DNA from: Mytilus galloprovincialis
Taxonomy: Eukaryota > Mollusca > Bivalvia > Mytilida > Mytilidae
Assembly (NCBI RefSeq): GCF_965363235.1
Contig: NC_134839.1
Coordinates: 99,157,743 to 99,221,742 of the forward strand
DNA length: 64,000 nucleotides
Reading direction: 5' to 3'
Part shown: in pieces, positions 57,693 to 64,000 of the stretch
How positions within the stretch are numbered: the first letter of the stretch is position 1
Layout: every line of letters starts with the position of its first letter
Notes under the pieces: model-generated
Told to the model about the DNA's origin: nothing
What the model saw: the letters and a program-made list of their open reading frames with translations, nothing else
Databases searched by the model: none
Made by a program: the position numbers and the translations under genes

Positions 57693-58984
57693 AAAACAAG
57701 GCATATGGAACTATCACAAGAACAGACGTCAGATAGAAATAATAATGTGTTCGTCCAATGTTGACTGTTTTACTATATATGTATTTATGTGTTTCGCGTT
57801 TCACAAACGCACTATGTGAATCTACCATTATTACCCTGTTGCCATGTGTCTGTTTTTAACATTGAATACTTCATATAACTTGAAAATGTTCTGTCTGTAG
57901 TTTTCCTTTATTTGGGCGATGGTGTAGGTTGTCTGTTTTTTTTGGTTTTTTTTTATTCATGGTAACTACGGTATTGCTATATTCGTGTTTATACACTAAC
58001 TTAACAAATATTTTTTTTTGAAACAAACTGGAAAGAACTTATGTTACAGAAAAGAACCAAAAACTATAGAAAAACTCCACAAAAAACAGAGCTAAGCATA
58101 AGGGAAATGCATTTATAAATTTAAAATAATTCTCTAAGATGTACAACACCAAATTACACAATATCCGTTTTCTTCATGCCAGTACGGAGCTACTGGGTTG
58201 TTGATAGCAGATATAATCTTTAGTAGTGATCAAAGTAATGCCAATTTTGATTAACTTGATCCACTGGCAGGGTTCACCATTCAATAACATGTTAAAGAAC
58301 ACATAAAGAAGATCAGTATAAGAAGGGTAGAAATCATGAAAAAAGACAAAAACCATAAAACATATTCGTATTCCGTATCATTTATATCGGAAGCTATGAC
58401 ACCCTTTCTTAATGTGTGACTCCAATGCACTCGCTATTGTGTGTACAACTTGGACGCTGTGTCATATTTATATTTACATTAGAAATGATGCAGTTGTCTC
58501 AATTTGTTTTACTCAAATATATGGAACGTATGGCAATTGACACAACAATAGCATGTTATATTCTTCAGAGGAGGTTTATAAGAGACAAGAGTTGTAGAAC
58601 TTTCTACACCAGTCCAACTGAATGTCGTAATTAATGTAGTATAACCAGACTTCAGCATACAGACTATCAGGACTTCTGCAGCGGAAGTACATAGTTATAA
58701 ATAAGTATTCGTACATTCTTGCTGCTGTATGTTCGGTCTTATTTGTGAAAACTACTAACGTTTTCTATAAAGTTTCATATTAAGTTTGTGTATCTTAATG
58801 AGTACACAGTTGGAACCCTTGACATTGCTGCTGTGGAATTCGTTGAAGAGAAAATGTTCCACTAAAATCAACCAAACGATAGACTCGAATAGTACTTGTA
58901 TTCAAAACATATATTTGTCCAATGATACAACAACAACATCATATATACAGACTTAATAGGTAAAGTAAACTATTAATTGGTTGT
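57693..58984. other. 3' flank of the HSPA12-like gene, no further gene seen
   Basis: Probably holds the 3' UTR. No canonical AATAAA was noted close to the stop. The frames at 58174-58356 (-) and 58416-58634 (+) show no recognisable domain. Confidence 0.4.
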
Positions 58985-59145
58985 CGTTTGTTGCTGTGTT
59001 ACATATTTGTTTTAAGTTCATTATTTTGTACATAATTGGACTGTTAGTTTCTCGTTTGAATCGTTTTACAGTTGTAATTTTGGGGCCTTTTAGCTGACAA
59101 TGCGGTATGTGCGTTGCGCATTGTTGAAGGCCGTACAGTGATATA
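58985..59145 (-). repeat. TGGTATGATTGCCAATGAGA repeat family, inverted, truncated
   Basis: GTCGTTTGTTGCTGTGTTAC, GTTTGAATCGTTTTACAG, TTTTGGGGCCTTTTAGCTGA and CATTGTTGAAGGCCGTACAG are the complement of the 3' part of the copy at 5143. The TGGTATGATTGCC end is missing. Confidence 0.7.
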
Positions 59146-60170
59146 TAGCTTATTGTAAATCAAACTGTTCAATCAATAGCTCAAATTCTTACACGTATAA
59201 TCTGGTCTTCCATGAGCGAAAAATAAATAACCAGTTAGGTAGCATTTGGCTGAATAGTCATCGATAATGGCATACCTCAGATCTTGAAATTACGGGGCAA
59301 GGAATTCCTATAAAAAGTAGGTGTCGTTCGCATAGAAGTCGTATCACACTATTTTGAATTAAATTGTCAAAAAGATGTTGTTTATCTGATTCAGCGTCTC
59401 TTTATGTGTTATTTTGAGTTTTAAATAATTGGATTAAAGTAGCAATAGCGTGAGAAAGTATGAATAACCGTTGACAATCCAAAGATGTTCTATGTTTGCT
59501 TTAGGCTAATGCACAATCCGTTTATTTCTCAAAATGGTAAGTTTTAAATATCACATATTACTTATTTTGTCAATATATTCATTGTTATAATATGAACAAA
59601 TCAGGTACTTCATAAGTGAAAAATCCTATTCTAAATTGCAATTCCTTGCCCATTGCTTCGAAGTTTTAAGTAAATTCCCAAACAGAAGACATTTCTTTAT
59701 TTCTAACAGATACGACTATCGATTAAGCATGTGAACTATTGTCTTCAAATAATAGATGACCATACTCTAAGGTTAGACTTATTGATATTCATAACCTTTC
59801 CACGTGATTTTTGGAATTTTTATAAATAAACTTTACACCCTAAAGTTTCTACATCAAAGTTATCAAGATTAAAATATATGGTACATTTACGCGGCCTCTA
59901 TACTTATGCATCCCGTCATTGTGTTATTGTTTTATGATACTTTCTGTACTTTGGTCTTTCATTTTTGCTAATATGCTTTGTATATATATGCCTTTTTGTG
60001 GTTTTTTTTTCTCTTACATATGACGCGGATATGTACTTATACATTCCGTCATTGTGTTATTTTGCCATTGTTTATGTTTGTTTTTATAGTGATTAAGATA
60101 ATGACACAATGTTGACTACTGTGCCCCTATTTTTTATATTTTCGCCTATTATGTCGGTGTGTTTTCTACA
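59146..60170. other. Intergenic, short duplicated phrase only
   Basis: ACTTATGCATCCCGTCATTG (59912) and ACTTATACATTCCGTCATTG (60036) are diverged duplicates, probably of retroelement origin. No gene. Confidence 0.4.
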
Positions 60171-60179
60171 AACATTGTT

Positions 60180-60415
60180 GTTAAAATAATGGAATTTTGT
60201 GCGATTATCATACAAGTGAGAGGTTATGCTAGCTAAAAAAACAGGTTTTACCCACCATCTTCTACACATAAGAACTGTCTGTAAGAAGTCAGTATTATGA
60301 CAGTTGTTGTCTATTTGTTTGATGTGTTTGAGCTTTTGATTATGCCATTTGATTATGGAGTTTCCATTTTGAATTTTCATCGCAGTTCGGTATTTTTGTT
60401 ATTCTACATTTTCTT
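60180..60415 (+). repeat. Dispersed repeat copy
   Basis: ATCATACAAGTGAGAGGTTA, ACCCACCATCTTCTACA and TTTGATGTGTTTGAGCTTTT match the arms of the element at 10038-10365 and the copies at 14260 and 44850. Confidence 0.65.
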
Positions 60416-60579
60416 GTAACTGATTGTCCTAAAAACATTTCCTATATCAAGAAGTGCATAGTATACTTTCAAACATGATTCAGAATTTTAAACCCAAAGC
60501 AAGTGTATTTTAGATAACCTTCATCAGTATTCAAAAATGTTTTGAAGGTCAAAAAGCTCCTTACGCAGAAACGGCTCCA

Positions 60580-62280
60580 ACAAAGTTATGAGGAGGACAA
60601 ATTAAAATTGACACTCCGTAAATTTTATGGACATCATCACCAATTGGTGGATCCATACGATGTGTCTTTGACCAAACTAGCTAAGGACAGTTTTACTACA
60701 TGGTAGATTGTGGTTTGTCATTACGTCGTCTAATCTTTTAATTACCAAACGTGACTTATTCCCGATTGTGACTGTTTTGCTGAGTGTGAATTCGCATGAC
60801 CATAAGACGTGTTACGGTACTTATCTATCCTAAATTCATGTATTCAGTTTAAATGTTTAATGTTATATTTGTAATTCTCATCGGATTTTTCCAAATGTGT
60901 TGATGTCTTTTCTATTATAATCATGTGTTATGGTAAAGAAAATTAATCACCGCCTTCATTTATTAGATTTGATTTTGTTCAACGTAATCTGTACGATGTT
61001 TTACGTTTGAAGTTAGATTCAAAACAAACCGGACATAGCTGCTATATAATATAGTTAATTGCTACCTTAGTTTGCTATTAATAAGTATTGAAATGTACAT
61101 TGTTATTAAATGTAATATCAGTATTTAATTCAAATATAATCTTAAATGAATCCTAATTCTATCTTATTCATTCAAATGTGACGTCATTTTTCATTTTGTG
61201 ATGATCTGTTTTACAAATTCAAATGTGACGTCATTTTTTCGTCATTTTTTACAATTTCTAATATGACGTCATTTGGCGTTGAGGTTTAAACTTATTCGGA
61301 TGTGTTGCATTTTGTCGGGTTATGTAATGTATTTCGGTTGTTTCCTGTAATTAGCTAATACTTCAGTTTTATCATGTACATCTTTTGTATAGTCATTTTA
61401 TAAAATTTACTGTTTGCAAAAGTATAAATTATTCTAAATAATAGTGATGTTGTGGTACCTGGCCGTTTTTGGCACAACTTTTTTGAACTTTTGGTCCTCG
61501 ATGCTGTTCAACTTTGTACTTGTTTCGGCTTTCAAACTTTTGTATCTAGGCGTCACTAGTAAGTCTTTGTGGACAAAATGCACTTCTGGCGTATTAAATT
61601 TTTTTAACTTGTTGCCTTTTGTTAGCTATTATTCGTGAGTTTCTTTGTCAATTGTGTTCTCCTATTTATTTATATTGTAGTCCTGTAATGTCGTGTTGTC
61701 ATTTTAATGTTATATTTCACATGGCCATAAAAGAGGGAGGTTTGGCATGCCACAAAACCAGGTTTAACCCACCATTTTTTCCTTTAAAAATGTCCTGTAC
61801 CAAGTCAGGAATATGGCCATTGTTATATTTTAGTTCGTTTCTGTGTGTGTTACATTTTTAACGTTGCGTTTCCGTTGTGTCGTTTGTTTTCTCTTATTTT
61901 TGAGTGTGAATTCACATTACTATAAGACGTGTCACGGTACTTATCTATCCCAAATTCATGTATTTGGTTTTGATGTTATTTTTGTTTTTCTCATATGATT
62001 TTGTCTAACGCTTAGTCCGTTTCTGTGTGTGTGTGTGTGTGTTACATTTCAATGTTGTGTCGTTGTTCTCCTCTTATATTAAATGCGTTTCCCTCAGTTT
62101 TAGTTTGTTACCCCGATTTTGTTTTTGTCCATGGATTTATGAGTTTTGAACAGCGGTATACTACTGTAGCCTTTATTTTTGTAAGCAAAACATATATCGT
62201 TGACGTTGACAGTGACGTCTTGGTTGTAAACTATTACTATCGTATAATGTTAACACTCAACGTGCAATCAAAGTAATCGT
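60580..62280 (+). pseudogene. Composite of retroelement 3' ends
   Basis: 60600-60690 translates, with breaks, as a relative of the SLRKFYGRHHELVDRYG segment at 6183 (here TLRKFYGHHHQLVDPYDVS). Downstream, the non-coding phrase GTGTGAATTCGCATGACCAT with ACTTATCTATCC occurs at 60785 and again, diverged, at 61900, so two tails are joined. A CGTCACTAGTAAGTCTTTG/CTTCTGGCGTATTAAA tail lies at 61548-61600. 61760-61900 corresponds in inverse to 51340-51490. No intact ORF. Confidence 0.55.
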
Positions 62281-62975
62281 TTCATAGGCAATAAACCTTG
62301 AGTAAATGGATCTGCAATTAATCTCAATGATGCCTACCAAATATAACTGACTTACCATAAAACTGATTGAATCGCAAATTACGTCAGAAACAGCCTGCTT
62401 AGTAGAGCTTTGTGACTTTTGCTATGCGAAAATGCAACAACCATTTCACCATGGTTGAGGTGGTGGGTTCAAACAAAATCCATGGCAATGAGATACAAAA
62501 TTGCTTATACAACGGCATACGGATCATTGACTTAAACATATCGGTTTCCCTTAAAGACGTCTTTAACAAACATAAGCATATACACAGCTGGTTTTAAAGT
62601 CATTAAACAACGACTTAGAAATTATAAGACTGGTAACTCTGATAACTCATTAGGATACAGTCAAACATTATTGTATGATATATATATATATATTTCTCTA
62701 ATTCTTAAACGATTTATCGCTTTCCTGACATGTTGATTATTTGTATTCAATCAACGTGTTGTTAGTTTGATCTCAGTTCTTCATTGGTAAAAACTCGATT
62801 ATGACGTCGAATTTCTTGCTTTCCCCTGAATTTCCTATTGTGACGACACGAAAAAAGGCGACCATGCATGATGACGTCACAGATAAAACACATCTTTTTG
62901 CAGATCATTTGAAAAGAAGTATTGAATTTGTCTGCATATTGTTAAAAAATCATTAGAGAAACAGCTTCCACCACC
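62281..62975. other. Intergenic, no gene seen
   Basis: The frame at 62412-62597 has no recognisable domain. Two TGACGTC motifs lie at about 62800 and 62871. Confidence 0.35.
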
Positions 62976-62979
62976 AAAT

Positions 62980-63112
62980 CTCGTGTAATACGATATTTAT
63001 CTACTCTCGACGGTTAAATTTTAAATATTTAAAACGTTCGACGAACCTCGCGTTTAAAATTTGAAAATCTAAATGTCTCGAGTGGATAAATATCGTATCA
63101 CACTCGATGCAG
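62980..63112. repeat. Foldback hairpin
   Basis: CGTGTAATACGATATTTATC at the left is mirrored by GGATAAATATCGTATCACAC at the right, and AAATTTTAAATATTTAAAAC lies near the centre. Confidence 0.75.
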
Positions 63113-63123
63113 TGGTAGAATCT

Positions 63124-63124
<1 letters not shown>

Positions 63125-63206
<82 letters not shown>
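63125..63206 (+). repeat. (TA)n microsatellite
   Basis: About 40 uninterrupted TA dinucleotides. Open frames across it are artefacts. Confidence 0.97.
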
Positions 63207-63208
<2 letters not shown>

Positions 63209-63275
63209 GTTTCGATCCCTAACATCACTGAAGAGACATTTATTGTCGAAATCCTGATCTGGTGTACTAAAAAAA

Positions 63276-64000
63276 TATTGACACCTTATGTTTGTGGCAT
63301 AACATCGTGGCCACAAGTAAATTTTTTTTCTGTTTAGTATTAAATTTATATTAAGATCCATTTTGTTACATCTTGTGATCAATTTTATTTGGCAATCGCC
63401 AATGGCAGTCAGCAGGGTTAAAGAACATCAGTTGTTCGACCTGTTAGTCAAATGCGTTTTGTTTAAATATACTTTTTCACTTTTTTGGTCTTTTGGAAAA
63501 TGTTGTTTGTGCTGTTTTTAGACCCTTCTACAACGAAATTTGTGTTACATGCACATGTATAAAAATTGCGGTTTTTATCCAACGCAATCATAGGTTTGAA
63601 CGTAGTTTTCAATTTAGACTCGTATATTGAACGTAGTTTTCAATTTAGACTCGTATATAACGTAGTTTTCAGTTCAAACCTATGACTGTGTTGGATAAAA
63701 ACCGCAATGTTTATACGTGTGCATGTAAAACAAATTTCGTTGTAGAAGGGTCTAAAAACAGCACAAACAACATTTTCCAAAAGACCAAAAAAGTGAAAAA
63801 GTATATTTAAACAAAACGCATTTGACTAACAGGTCGAACAACTGATGTTCTTTAACCCTGCTGACTGCCATTGTCGATTGCCAAATAAAATTGATCACAA
63901 GATGTAACAAAATGGATCTTAATATAAATTTAATACTAAACAGAATTTTATTTTTTAACTTGTGGCCACGATGTTATGCCACAAACATACGGTGTCAATA
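63276..64000. mobile_element. Long near-perfect inverted repeat, cut by the window end
   Basis: Left arm 63276-63600 and right arm 63673-64000 are inverted copies with only scattered differences (for example TTATGTTTG against CGTATGTTTG in inverse, and small indels in the T-rich part). The loop (about 72 bp) contains a short direct duplication of GTAGTTTTCAATTTAGACTC. The right arm reaches the last base of the window, so the true end is not seen. No ORF. Confidence 0.85.

Noticed and set aside
63001..63382. ORFs with YIYIYI repeats
   Set aside because: Translation of the (TA)n microsatellite.

Overview
The window is AT-rich metazoan genomic DNA. The dispersed repeats (the TGGTATGATTGCCAATGAGA family, the CGCGTCTGGCGTA family, the TCCCTCTGGTATC family) and the intron-rich genes point to a bivalve mollusc, most likely a marine mussel (Mytilidae). 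This assignment rests on repeat style and gene families recognised by eye, not on a search. There is no bacterial-type gene organisation.

Three spliced host genes can be rebuilt, all on the + strand with consistent GT/AG sites and phases. (1) 11626-23331: a 12-exon gene for a secretory-pathway membrane protein of about 437 aa with a DOMON domain followed by a cytochrome b561 core that keeps four candidate haem histidines. It is a ferric-chelate-reductase-1-like (FRRS1-like) protein with no reeler domain and possibly two alternative 3' ends. (2) 35875-44445: a 4-exon gene for a 158 aa secreted protein with an NTR/TIMP-like domain. (3) 53482-57692: a 4-exon gene for a 596 aa HSPA12-type Hsp70-family protein.

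Between genes 2 and 3 lies a complete Ty3/gypsy LTR retrotransposon (45676-50518). It has 189-bp LTRs with two differences between them, a 5-bp target duplication, a tRNA-Leu-like primer site, a polypurine tract and one open 1340-codon gag-pol frame with its catalytic residues in place. Its size and layout resemble the bivalve Steamer-like elements.

Most of the rest is repeats: foldback elements (42-2150, 10038-10365, 41185-44134, 63276-64000), TIR elements/MITEs (6937-7343, 8636-9516, 20915-21474, 23428-24091, 31313-31546, 38261-38973, 42215-42499), a tRNA-derived SINE (11931-12196), retroelement ORF relics, and tandem arrays with units of 21 bp (2650), 35 bp (4437), 87 bp (24868) and about 51 bp (39160).

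The most unusual structure is the array of about 40 units in intron 3 of the TIMP-like gene. Each unit is a copy of the last ~34 coding bases of exon 3 plus its 5' splice site and the first intron bases, so the gene carries dozens of decoy copies of its own exon end and splice donor. A foldback element later split the array, leaving a relic unit next to exon 4.
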